NCBI GenBank assembly: GCA_034440515.1
Contig: JAWXCF010000108.1
Coordinates: 1-12,963, forward strand
Reading direction: 5' to 3'
Length of the DNA stretch: 12,963 nt
Source of the DNA: JAWXCF01 sp034440515
GTDB lineage: Bacteria; Bacteroidota; Bacteroidia; CAILMK01
The notes beneath the pieces were generated by a model. The model was not told where the DNA came from. It saw only the letters and a program-made list of their open reading frames with translations, and did not search any database. The position numbers and the translations under genes are program-made. This document shows, one piece after another, positions 5,896 through 12,945 of this stretch (the stretch's first letter is position 1; each line of letters opens with the position of its first letter).

Positions 5896-7449
5896 TTATT
5901 TCTGTGTTGGGACTTTTTTATCTGCTTTTGATACGTCTATTTCATATTGGTTTAGGCTATACTCAACGTGTTCTATTACTTTCACACGCTTTCTATATTT
6001 TAAAAACCATTTCATCTTTTGATTTGGGATTCCCATATTAAACCACGCAAATACATAGGGGTGTGCGTGTATGGTTATAGTTCCCTTAGTCTTATTATCT
6101 AGCAGATTTTCTATTCTATGTTTTATGTCTTCTGCTATCAATACATTTTCTACTACGCTGCCAGTGCCATTACATACAGGGCAAGGCGTTTGTATGTCTT
6201 GCACTATTTCTTGGCGCACGCGTTGTCGAGTTATCTGTAATAGTCCAAACTTAGTTAGGGGTAGTATGGTATGCTTAGCACGGTCATTCATCATTTGGTC
6301 ACGAAAGTGTTCAAATAGGGCTTTCCTATTATGCACATTTCTCATATCTATAAAATCTACTACCACTATTCCACCCATATCTCTCAGTCGCAATTGTCTG
6401 GCTATTTCATTTGCAGCCTCTAAGTTTGTTTTAAGGGCATTGGCTTCTTGATCTTCCTGCTTACTACGCTTACTGCCACTATTCACGTCTATTACGTGCA
6501 TAGCTTCTGTATGGTCTATTATCAAATATGCACCACCACCTAAGTTTACTATTTTGTTTAGAAGGGCTCTGGTTTGGCGTTCAATGTCCATTACCTCAAA
6601 TAGTGGTTTATCGCCTTTATATAGCTTTACTAAATCACTATGCGGTGTACCAGCTTGGTCTAGATATTGAGTTATTTCTCCATATAGTTTTTGATCATCT
6701 ACCGTTATTTTGGTAAAGCTATCATTTACCATATCTCGCATTAACGACATAGACCTGTCCAATTCGCTGTATAATTTTTTATTACCTGCACGCATATTAT
6801 CTAGCATCAGATTCCATTGACCCATAAGGTTACTAAAGTCTTTCTCTAAATCTTCCAGGGTGGCTTCCTCAGCATTGGTTCTAATGATGACACCAAAATG
6901 TTTAGGTCTAAGTCCCAACACTATTTGCTTAAGCCTATCTCTAGCCTCTTTGTGCTTTATTTTTTTACTAATGCTTAGACTCTCGCTGAACGGCATCAAT
7001 ACCACATATCTGCCAGAAAGGCTGATTTGCGAACTTAATCTAATGCCTTTAGTCGAAATTGGTTCTTTTACTACCTGTACAGGTAGTAATACGTTAGCAC
7101 TTAGTACAGAGTCGATTTTGCCTGTTTTTATAATCTCAGGCTCCATTCTAAATTTCTCTAAAGCATTGCCCTGCAATTGTCCTTTAGCAATTAGTTCACA
7201 GAATTTAATTAGGGATTTAACCTGAGCCCCTAAATCGTGATAGTGTAAAAAGCTATCGCGCTCGTGATCAATGTCTATAAATGCCGCATTTAGCCCAGGC
7301 AATAGTTTCCTAACCCTACCTAAATAGATGTCTCCGACCGAGAAACTGCTTTCCATATTATCGTGGTGCAGTTCCATCAATCGCTTATCTTCCATCAACG
7401 CAATCTCAACACCTTCTTTAGAGGCGTGTATTATTAATTCTTTACTCAA
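5896..7449 (-). CDS. rng: Ribonuclease E/G family endoribonuclease (RNase G-like)
   Basis: Single-strand endoribonuclease for rRNA maturation and mRNA decay. The 517 residues match RNase G-type catalytic cores without a degradosome scaffold. An S1 domain starts at about 36 (VGDIYLGRVRKLLPGLNAAFIDI) and has an insert at about 75-118, common in this phylum. The 5'-sensor and RNase H-like regions follow. Catalytic magnesium ligands are in HVIDVNSG (D321) and VVVDFIDM (D365). The Zn-link C-P-V-C-NGTG (C423, C426) is intact, supporting dimerisation. The start is TTG: TAA lies two codons upstream and the first in-frame ATG is residue 19, inside the first strand, so TTG is forced. The 191-base leader is rich in predicted structure (separate entries), which fits autoregulation as known for E. 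coli rne, though that is inference. Co-transcribed with obg downstream. Confidence 0.95.
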   Translation of the reverse strand: MSKELIIHASKEGVEIALMEDKRLMELHHDNMESSFSVGDIYLGRVRKLLPGLNAAFIDIDHERDSFLHYHDLGAQVKSLIKFCELIAKGQLQGNALEKFRMEPEIIKTGKIDSVLSANVLLPVQVVKEPISTKGIRLSSQISLSGRYVVLMPFSESLSISKKIKHKEARDRLKQIVLGLRPKHFGVIIRTNAEEATLEDLEKDFSNLMGQWNLMLDNMRAGNKKLYSELDRSMSLMRDMVNDSFTKITVDDQKLYGEITQYLDQAGTPHSDLVKLYKGDKPLFEVMDIERQTRALLNKIVNLGGGAYLIIDHTEAMHVIDVNSGSKRSKQEDQEANALKTNLEAANEIARQLRLRDMGGIVVVDFIDMRNVHNRKALFEHFRDQMMNDRAKHTILPLTKFGLLQITRQRVRQEIVQDIQTPCPVCNGTGSVVENVLIAEDIKHRIENLLDNKTKGTITIHAHPYVFAWFNMGIPNQKMKWFLKYRKRVKVIEHVEYSLNQYEIDVSKADKKVPTQK

Positions 7450-7567
7450 GATTTATATTAATCTATAGTGGATGTAATCAGCAATCATTCCCGGCAGAAT
7501 TAATATGGCTGAACCACTTGTGGTTAATATTTTGGCAGCGCCAATATGATTAACAACAATATAGATT
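7450..7567 (-). promoter_or_regulatory. Structured 5' leader of rng (candidate cis-regulatory RNA)
   Basis: Visible pairings in plus-strand coordinates: an 8-bp closing helix AATCTATA (7460-7467) with TATAGATT (7560-7567); inside it TCAGC (7478-7482) with GCTGA (7508-7512), enclosing ATTC/GAAT (7487-7500); AACCAC/GTGGTT (7512-7525); and a larger hairpin 7523-7554 made of GTTA/TAAC, ATA/TAT and TTGGC/GCCAA around AGC. The last two share bases 7523-7525, so they compete for those bases. The closing helix ends 10 bases from the TTG start. No Rfam family is recognised. Confidence 0.4.
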
Positions 7568-7591
7568 CATAGTAAGATGATGATGTAGAAA

Positions 7592-7623
7592 CAGCCGCTC
7601 ATACCCATAGGTATAGCTGGCTG
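7592..7623 (-). terminator. Strong hairpin just after the COX24-like gene (terminator or attenuator)
   Basis: CAGCC (7592-7596) pairs with GGCTG (7619-7623), GCT (7597-7599) with AGC (7615-7617), and ATACC (7601-7605) with GGTAT (7610-7614): 13 base pairs, two single-base bulges (7600, 7618), and loop 7606-7609. On the minus strand it starts 18 bases after the COX24-like stop codon and is followed by TTTCT, a weak U-tract. It could reduce read-through into rng, or protect a 3' end. Confidence 0.5.
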
Positions 7624-7640
7624 GTAAATACAACCTTAGC

Positions 7641-7730
7641 TTATTTCTTCTTATGACGATTCTTCCTCAGACGTTTTTTACGTTTGTGTGTCGCTATCTT
7701 ATGTCTCTTTCTCTTTTTACCGCAAGGCAT
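7641..7730 (-). CDS. Small basic ribosomal-type protein with COX24/AURKAIP1 (mS38-like) domain
   Basis: Only 29 residues. It begins MPCGKKRKRH, has IATHKRKKR in the middle and ends RKNRHKKK; more than half the residues are Lys, Arg or His. This is the conserved Bacteroidota micro-protein annotated as AURKAIP1/COX24 domain (PF08213). The eukaryotic relative is mitochondrial ribosomal protein mS38, and a comparable peptide, bS22, is bound to the small subunit in mycobacteria, so a role as a tiny 30S-associated protein is likely (inference from family). ATG start; the next gene upstream ends 78 bases away, and a strong hairpin follows the stop. Gene finders often miss it because of its length. 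No promoter match is seen immediately upstream, so it may be read from the TPR gene. Confidence 0.85.
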   Translation of the reverse strand: MPCGKKRKRHKIATHKRKKRLRKNRHKKK

Positions 7731-7808
7731 ATTATTTTGTAACTATTAATTATTTTCTTAAAAAAGTGTGTAAAGATACCGTTTGTTTTGATAAAACTAA
7801 CTATTTCT

Positions 7809-8717
7809 TTATTTATGTTTAGCGTGTTCCTTTAGTTTAGCCAATAATGCATCTGCATCCTCAGTCATTACCTTTTTCCCCACTACTAGTGCTTTATATT
7901 TCTTGTATGCTTCTGTAGCTAACTCGTGATTGTCCATAGCCTCATATGCCTGCCCTAAATACCTAAAGTAGAATGGATACTCTGGGTCACCAGTGGCTTT
8001 CATATTTGTTAGCTTTAGAAATCTTTCCTTAGCCTTAGGGTATTGCTGACTTTGCATACTCAACATTCCCAACAAATACACAGCGCGCCTGTATGTACTG
8101 TCTTTAGCCTCAATTTCTTTTAACATTCCAACACCTGTCATTACCTCGTTTTCAGAAGTATTGTATGGGGCTGTATATATATAAACAGCGGCCAACTCAG
8201 TCTTAGCAGCATAATTATTCGGTTCCTTTGCCATTACCTTACCAAAAGCTTCTTTGCTTTTACCACTTAAGTATAGCATAGTTTGCGCATTTTGTTCAGG
8301 GTTACTTACTTGGCTCATCGCCTGAAAATATTGCTGACCAGCAAGAGTCCAAGTTTTTATATTTTGGTCTTGCTCTGCACTCTGTCTATAGTAATATGCA
8401 GCTAGGGCAGCATTGTTCAATGTATCCCACATACTGGCTAGGTCTAAGTATGGGTTAGCCATTGGGCCTCTCCCCACAGTTTTACCCTTTAGTTTACTTA
8501 GTAGTTGGGCTGTATCTTTATTTAAGGCAAGTAATGCTTCCTTTTCTATGCCTTCATAGTCAAATTCTGCACCCGTGCTTTGTTTTTTGTTTGCGTTATT
8601 TAACGCATTAGAACCCTTGGAATCTGCAATACTAGTATTTCTACCACTAAAATATAGGGTAACAGCGAGTAATAATATACCCGAAACTACGGCAGGGAGT
8701 ACCCATTTGTTGTTCAT
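7809..8717 (-). CDS. Membrane-anchored tetratricopeptide-repeat protein
   Basis: 302 residues. A single N-terminal hydrophobic segment (about 5-23) after MNNKW, without a clear cleavage motif, predicts an inner-membrane anchor with the rest in the periplasm. A low-complexity Asn/Ser/Lys linker runs to about 50. The remainder is helical; TPR-like units are clearest at 92-124, 209-240 (YRRAVYLLGMLSMQSQQYPKA) and 250-280 (FRYLGQAYEAMDNHELATEAY). TPRs act as protein-docking scaffolds; no enzyme motif is present. A TPR gene between rng and HU is a recurring Bacteroidota arrangement, suggesting a housekeeping role in envelope or division protein assembly (inference). The start lies only about 31 bases past the T-run of the HU terminator and no promoter element is visible in that gap, so expression may depend on read-through. 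Confidence 0.82.
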   Translation of the reverse strand: MNNKWVLPAVVSGILLLAVTLYFSGRNTSIADSKGSNALNNANKKQSTGAEFDYEGIEKEALLALNKDTAQLLSKLKGKTVGRGPMANPYLDLASMWDTLNNAALAAYYYRQSAEQDQNIKTWTLAGQQYFQAMSQVSNPEQNAQTMLYLSGKSKEAFGKVMAKEPNNYAAKTELAAVYIYTAPYNTSENEVMTGVGMLKEIEAKDSTYRRAVYLLGMLSMQSQQYPKAKERFLKLTNMKATGDPEYPFYFRYLGQAYEAMDNHELATEAYKKYKALVVGKKVMTEDADALLAKLKEHAKHK

Positions 8718-8748
8718 AACAATAACGAAAAGTGTATTAAGTAGCGTT

Positions 8749-8783
8749 AAAAAAATGGCTGTCCAACAATATGAACAACCATT
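8749..8783 (-). terminator. Rho-independent terminator of the HU gene
   Basis: On the minus strand AATGGTTGT (8783-8775) pairs with ACAGCCATT (8762-8754): nine pairs including one G-U, with a 12-base loop, followed directly by seven T's (the last two stem T's being part of the run). It lies about 37 bases after the HU stop. This is the clearest intrinsic terminator in the window. Confidence 0.75.
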
Positions 8784-8819
8784 ATGTTATCAATAGCTGA
8801 TTACAGTTATCTAATCAAA

Positions 8820-9152
8820 TTATTTCTTTGATTTAGCTGCTGCTTTCGCTTTCGGTTTTTTGTCTGCGCTTTTTACTTTTGTTCTAATTTCTTCTACAAA
8901 AGTTTTAGCCGGTTTAAAAGCAGGAACCGTATGCGGTGGTATTTCTAGAGAAGTACCTTTAGCAATGTTACGAGCAATCTTTTTAGCACGATTTTTCAAA
9001 ATGAAACTACCGAAGCCACGGAAATATATATTATTTCCTTTGCTCATATTGTCTTTTAAAACAGTAAAAAATTGTTCTACAACATCTTGGACAACTTTGC
9101 GATCCATACCAGTTTTGGTAGCGATGTCTGATACTACGTCAGCTTTAGTCAC
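8820..9152 (-). CDS. HU-family nucleoid DNA-binding protein
   Basis: A 110-residue histone-like dimeric DNA-bending protein. The helical dimerisation part covers 1-42, followed by the signature RGFGSF (45-50), the DNA-embracing beta-arm with RN (61-62) and the arm-tip proline region PPHTVP (72-77), then FKPAK (79-83) and the final helix. A Lys/Ala-rich basic tail of about 18 residues extends past the usual 90-residue core and should add non-specific DNA contacts. The start is GTG: an in-frame TAG lies two codons upstream and the next in-frame ATG is residue 16. It has a well-formed promoter and a strong terminator, fitting a highly expressed monocistronic gene. IHF subunits share this fold, but the sequence looks closer to HU. 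Confidence 0.93.
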   Translation of the reverse strand: MTKADVVSDIATKTGMDRKVVQDVVEQFFTVLKDNMSKGNNIYFRGFGSFILKNRAKKIARNIAKGTSLEIPPHTVPAFKPAKTFVEEIRTKVKSADKKPKAKAAAKSKK

Positions 9153-9202
9153 GTTCTATGAAAAGTTAAATGAATGAAATTAATAACTATACCAATAAAT
9201 TA

Positions 9203-9231
9203 TTGGTCGGGCAAAGGTATTGATATTTTTG
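9203..9231 (+). promoter_or_regulatory. mutY promoter (TTG-N18-TATTTTTG)
   Basis: A -33 TTG at 9203-9205 and -7 TATTTTTG at 9224-9231, separated by 18 bases, match the Bacteroidota consensus fully. Transcription would start near 9237, about 32 bases before the mutY ATG. Overlaps the HU promoter on the other strand. Confidence 0.65.
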
Positions 9232-9240
9232 ATATTACAA
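9212..9240 (-). promoter_or_regulatory. HU promoter (TTG-N18-TACCTTTG)
   Basis: On the minus strand, -33 TTG (9240-9238) and -7 TACCTTTG (9219-9212) are 18 bases apart, a full consensus match. The start site would be near 9206, leaving a leader of about 54 bases to the GTG at 9152. Confidence 0.7.
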
Positions 9241-9268
9241 AACTTAATAACCTGTAATTTAAAACTAT

Positions 9269-10279
9269 ATGTTAACTATTATTCCAAATAGACACATTTC
9301 ACATCAAACACTATTGTCTTGGTACAATGAAAATGCTAGACCACTACCGTGGCGAACGGGCTTTCCGCGTGACCCTTATAAAACTTGGCTGGCTGAAGTT
9401 ATTATGCAACAAACACGTATCAGTCAAGGACTTCCATACTATGAGGCTTTTATTGAAGCGTTTCCAAATTTTGAAGACTTAGCTAAAAGCGATGAGGAAA
9501 CAGTGCTAAAACTGTGGCAGGGTCTAGGCTATTACACTCGCGCTAGAAATTTACTTAAAGCGGCGAAATATGCCCATCAAATGTATGGTAATAATATACA
9601 GCTTAGCTACCTACAATGGCAAAAGCTGCCCGGTGTTGGTCCTTACACTGCTGCAGCACTAGCCAGCCTAAGTAATAATGAAGCTTATGCAGTGGTAGAT
9701 GGAAATGTAATGCGAGTATGTAGCAGATACACAGGTAATGACACACCTTTAAATGCGAATGAAGCTAAAAAAGTATATGCAGAACTAGCAACAGAATGGC
9801 TGTACACATCAGAACCTGGTAAATGGAACGAAGCAATGATGGAGCTAGGCGCACTAATATGCACACCGAAAAACCCAAACTGTGCCGAATGCCCGATAAG
9901 CAATGATTGTGTGGCAAATGCACTTCAGTTGCAGGCAGAGTTACCTAAAATGAATAAGAAAAAAGCAGCTGAGCAACGTGAGATAAACTACTTAATAATT
10001 AACCCTACTGCTAAAACTATAATACTAAGAAAAAGAATAGGTACCGACATTTGGAAAAGTTTGTACGATTTCCCTGAACGAATTGCAGATAAACAAGAAC
10101 ATAAGCTGTGGCACACCAAGCATAAATTAACCCACAGGCAATTAAGCATACATTTCTATAATGCTGGCAAAAACTCAGACTATGAGCATTCAGATTGCAT
10201 TACTATCCCCATAGCTGATATAAATAAATACCCACTACCCAAACCAATAGTAATGTTTCTAAAACATCAAGAGGGTTAA
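9269..10279 (+). CDS. mutY: Adenine DNA glycosylase MutY (A/G-specific)
   Basis: Base-excision repair enzyme that removes adenine mispaired with 8-oxoguanine. The order is complete: PWR (27-29); catalytic glutamate E43 in AEVIMQQT; helix-hairpin-helix LPGVGPYTA (120-128); catalytic aspartate D144 in VVDGNV; and the [4Fe-4S] loop C198-x6-C205-x2-C208-x5-C214 with exact MutY spacing. The C-terminal 100 residues form the NUDIX-like domain that reads 8-oxoguanine; KLTHRQL near 289-295 corresponds to the recognition loop. Total 336 residues, slightly shorter than typical 350-residue homologues. ATG start with no Shine-Dalgarno sequence. It is divergent from HU. In many Bacteroidota ssb and gld genes follow mutY; here a TPR gene comes instead after a 294-base gap. 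Confidence 0.96.
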   Translation: MLTIIPNRHISHQTLLSWYNENARPLPWRTGFPRDPYKTWLAEVIMQQTRISQGLPYYEAFIEAFPNFEDLAKSDEETVLKLWQGLGYYTRARNLLKAAKYAHQMYGNNIQLSYLQWQKLPGVGPYTAAALASLSNNEAYAVVDGNVMRVCSRYTGNDTPLNANEAKKVYAELATEWLYTSEPGKWNEAMMELGALICTPKNPNCAECPISNDCVANALQLQAELPKMNKKKAAEQREINYLIINPTAKTIILRKRIGTDIWKSLYDFPERIADKQEHKLWHTKHKLTHRQLSIHFYNAGKNSDYEHSDCITIPIADINKYPLPKPIVMFLKHQEG

Positions 10280-10326
10280 ATACATAGTAGTATCAAGTAT
10301 TTTGAGCATTTTGCCTATGTATTTTT
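10278..10326 (+). terminator. Possible terminator after mutY
   Basis: AAATACATAG (10278-10287, overlapping the stop codon) pairs perfectly with CTATGTATTT (10315-10324), leading into a run of five T's (10322-10326). The 27-base loop can form a small inner TCAA/TTGA hairpin. The stem is AT-rich and the loop long, so efficiency is uncertain. Confidence 0.45.
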
Positions 10327-10424
10327 GCAATTATTGGCACTTACACTCTAATATTTTCAAACAATTAGCACAAACTATTGCGTCTGAATATGTGCACAAG
10401 TTTTTGTGTAAACAGGGTTTGGCA

Positions 10425-10458
10425 TTGGTGGTGGGCTGGACTATTGACAGTATTTTTG
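10425..10458 (+). promoter_or_regulatory. Candidate promoter for the cytoplasmic TPR gene
   Basis: -7 element TATTTTTG at 10451-10458 and a TTG at 10425-10427, 23 bases apart, the upper limit of allowed spacing. It implies a leader of about 110 bases, in which a short inverted repeat TTCAC/GTGAA (10521-10534) lies. The rest of the 294-base gap shows no gene. Confidence 0.4.
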
Positions 10459-10573
10459 TTATATAACATAAGCAACTATTTGGGGGCAATTTGATGTTTA
10501 TTGGTATAAATGCTTACAATTTCACCATAGTGAAGGGGTAAGTTAGTTTAAATTACTTGCTACTAACAATTAA

Positions 10574-12019
10574 ATGGAATATTCTGATAATAACGATGAT
10601 TATAACTACAGTGATGACGAAGCAAAGTCATTGGTTAAGGAATATGAGGCTCGATTAGAATTAAATCAAGCTATTTTATTTGGACCTGATGAATTTGAGG
10701 TAATTGTTACTTGGTATTTTGAGCAAGCTAGAATAAAAAAGGCTGATCGTGCTATGCAAATGGCAATAAATGAGTATCCCAATCACTCTGGATTGCTCTG
10801 TATGCGTGCCAACCTATATGTGGCAATGGGAAAGAAAAAATCTGCCCTGCATTGCCTAAAGCAAGCCTTAGTTATGGAACCGCAAAACATAGACGTGATT
10901 GAGTCTATGGCTGAATTGTTTCAGACATCTGGCAAACCACATATTGCATTAAAATATTACGATAAAATAAGTGACTTAGGCCACTACACAGACGAATTAA
11001 TATACAGTAAGGCTTCTTGCCTGATAGCACTAGGCAGGTACAAGTCTGCCTTACGATTGTTAAACAACATCATACAAGAATTTCCAAATAAACTGGAGTG
11101 TTGGTTACTGATGGGTGAATGCTTCGAAGTGGGTCACCAATGGAATAAGGCTGCCGAATGCTATGATAAGGCAATTGAAATAAACCCGTATGACGCTAGG
11201 TCTTGGTTTAGGCTAAGTACAGCATACTATCAACAGTCTGACTATGAGAAATCTGCTTGGGCTGCGGAGTATAGCAGCATCACATCTAAGTCTATAATTC
11301 CTTTTGCTCCATCTCTATACCGTATGGTAAATTGCTACCTGATGCTAGAGGATTGGAAGCGTGCCAGCGAGAAACTAGAGGAAATAGTAGCTAAATACGT
11401 GGAAGATGACGATTCATTTGTACTATTAGGTGATTGCTATCGCACACAGGAAATGTATCACAAATCTCGCAAGGCATACCAAAAGGCAAAAGCAATAGAC
11501 CCTAACAATACAGGAGCCTACTACGGATTAGGTTTACTAAGTATGATAGAGGAAGACCTGAAGAATTCTGAATACTACTTTAAGCGGGCTTGGACACTGA
11601 ACGAACGCCCAGAATATGCTCACAGCCTTGGTCAAGTTTATTTGCAAATGGAGGACAATGAACTGTATGAACACTACAGCCGTAAGGCATACGAAAGTGA
11701 CAGCGAGTGGGAGCAATATACCATAGACTTTGCCTATAGCCTTTACCTTAATGACAACACAGCCGAAGCCATTGCTCTATGTGAAAAGGATCTTGCTGAC
11801 AACTCTAATTGGGCTGAACTGTGGGCACTGTTAGCGGGGTTGCACTATGAGGTACACCACGTTGACAAAGGTGATGATGCACTATACAAAAGCTTAAGGC
11901 AAAATGTAGAATGCCACAAAATATTGTTTGACTATTTCTGGGACTTCGAAAAAGATGAGCGATTAATGAACATCATTAATACCTACATTAATCAGACGGG
12001 CAATACACAGGCTAACTAG
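10574..12019 (+). CDS. Cytoplasmic tetratricopeptide-repeat protein
   Basis: 481 residues with no signal peptide or membrane segment. A very acidic N-terminus (MEYSDNNDDYNYSDDE) precedes FGPDEFEVIVTWYFE (36-50). From about 55 almost the whole length is built of 34-residue TPR units; the clearest are 72-105 (LLCMRANLYVAMGKKKSALH), 175-208 (CWLLMGECFEVGHQWNKAA, ending EINPYD) and about 279-312 (SFVLLGDCYRTQEMYHKS, ending AIDPNN). A scaffold or adaptor role is expected; no catalytic domain is seen. Large TPR proteins of this form occur near comA and aroE in Bacteroidota, as I recall, and comA is indeed next, but the partner is unknown. ATG start, own promoter candidate. The stop is followed by a 113-base gap with a promoter for comA. 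Confidence 0.88.
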   Translation: MEYSDNNDDYNYSDDEAKSLVKEYEARLELNQAILFGPDEFEVIVTWYFEQARIKKADRAMQMAINEYPNHSGLLCMRANLYVAMGKKKSALHCLKQALVMEPQNIDVIESMAELFQTSGKPHIALKYYDKISDLGHYTDELIYSKASCLIALGRYKSALRLLNNIIQEFPNKLECWLLMGECFEVGHQWNKAAECYDKAIEINPYDARSWFRLSTAYYQQSDYEKSAWAAEYSSITSKSIIPFAPSLYRMVNCYLMLEDWKRASEKLEEIVAKYVEDDDSFVLLGDCYRTQEMYHKSRKAYQKAKAIDPNNTGAYYGLGLLSMIEEDLKNSEYYFKRAWTLNERPEYAHSLGQVYLQMEDNELYEHYSRKAYESDSEWEQYTIDFAYSLYLNDNTAEAIALCEKDLADNSNWAELWALLAGLHYEVHHVDKGDDALYKSLRQNVECHKILFDYFWDFEKDERLMNIINTYINQTGNTQAN

Positions 12020-12054
12020 ACACATTTAATCTAACTAGCTAAACCGAAGACATC

Positions 12055-12089
12055 TTTGCCCAAACAAATAAAGGTAAAAGGTATATTTG
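12055..12089 (+). promoter_or_regulatory. Candidate promoter for the comA-like gene
   Basis: -7 element TATATTTG (12082-12089) followed by CGCC, a context typical of Bacteroidota promoters. A TTG at 12055-12057 is 24 bases upstream, one more than the usual limit. The leader to the ATG at 12133 would be about 37 bases. Confidence 0.5.
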
Positions 12090-12132
12090 CGCCCCCTGCA
12101 TATAATTACTTGACAATTTATAAAAACAAGAA

Positions 12133-12945
12133 ATGAACTTCACGTTAAATAATCTGCCAGAAAGAACATTAAAACCAAGAAGTAATGGGATTACTATGGT
12201 GATGGATAAAGGTCTAAGCCTAAGAGAAGCTGAAAATTTTGCAGATGTATCTGCCGAATATGTTGATATAGTGAAACTAGGGTTTGGTACTGCATTTTTC
12301 ACTCCTAATTTAGCTGAAAAAATAAAGGTGTATCAAAATGCTGGACTTCAAGTATATTTTGGCGGAACACTGTTAGAGGCGTTTGTAGTTCGCGGTCAAT
12401 TTGATGATTTTATATCTCAACTAGATAAATATAAAATAAACTATGTAGAAGTGAGCGATGGCAGCATTCACATAGAGCACGACGAAAAATGTACTATGAT
12501 AAGCCGACTGGCAAAAAACTACAAGGTACTGAGCGAAGTAGGTAGTAAGGATGCCGAGGTAGTATTTGCCCCGTATAAATGGATAGAGCAAATGCAAACT
12601 GAACTAGATGCTGGAAGTAGTATGGTGGTGGCAGAGGCTCGTGAAGGTGGCAATGTGGGTATATTTAGAGGAACTGGCGAGGTGCGTAGTGGTTTGGTAG
12701 ATGAAATATTAACCAAAATACCATCAGAAAAAATATTGTGGGAAGCCCCAAATAAAAGTCAGCAAGTGTGGTTCATAAAACTATTAGGTAGCAATGTAAA
12801 CCTAGGTAACATACCTGTGGCTGAAGCTATACCCCTAGAAACCCTGAGAATGGGATTAAGAGGGGATACTTTTTTCCAATTTTTACCGAAAGAAATGAAA
12901 GCAAAATTCACACAATTGAAAAATGCTGATGGTGAAAACGACTAA
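12133..12945 (+). CDS. comA: Phosphosulfolactate synthase (ComA family)
   Basis: TIM-barrel enzyme that adds sulfite to phosphoenolpyruvate to give (R)-2-phospho-3-sulfolactate, a cytoplasmic step known from coenzyme M synthesis in methanogens and sulfolactate synthesis in Bacillus spores. The family motifs are all present: KPR (14-16), DIVKLGFGTA (45-54), FGGT (77-80), EVSDG (106-110), SEVGSKD (134-140), EAREGGNVG (168-176), EAP (204-206), GSNVNLGNI (219-227) and LRMGLRGDT (238-246). The 270-residue length is normal. ATG start with an A-rich upstream sequence. Bacteroidota do not make coenzyme M; a link to sulfolactate or sulfonolipid (capnine-type) precursors is plausible but unproven. ComB/ComC partners are not in the window, and only 18 bases follow the stop. 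Confidence 0.93.
   Translation: MNFTLNNLPERTLKPRSNGITMVMDKGLSLREAENFADVSAEYVDIVKLGFGTAFFTPNLAEKIKVYQNAGLQVYFGGTLLEAFVVRGQFDDFISQLDKYKINYVEVSDGSIHIEHDEKCTMISRLAKNYKVLSEVGSKDAEVVFAPYKWIEQMQTELDAGSSMVVAEAREGGNVGIFRGTGEVRSGLVDEILTKIPSEKILWEAPNKSQQVWFIKLLGSNVNLGNIPVAEAIPLETLRMGLRGDTFFQFLPKEMKAKFTQLKNADGEND

Noticed and set aside
6071..7225. Several plus-strand frames of 60-126 codons opposite rng
   Set aside because: Antisense to a gene with intact catalytic motifs; no recognisable domains or promoters.
7781..7801. AAAACTAAC/GTTTGTTTT hairpin just after the TPR stop as a terminator
   Set aside because: AT-rich stem with a mismatch and no T-run directly after it.
8860..9177. 105-codon frame antisense to HU
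   Set aside because: Wholly opposite a clear HU gene; no family motif, and it arises as a shadow of the HU codons.
10521..10534. Inverted repeat TTCAC-CATA-GTGAA upstream of the TPR gene
   Set aside because: Only five pairs and not aligned with the promoter elements; mentioned with the promoter but not called separately.
12012..12038. Direct repeat CTAACTAG at 12012-12019 and 12031-12038
   Set aside because: Eight bases, two copies, first copy includes the stop codon; no other sign of an insertion or att site.
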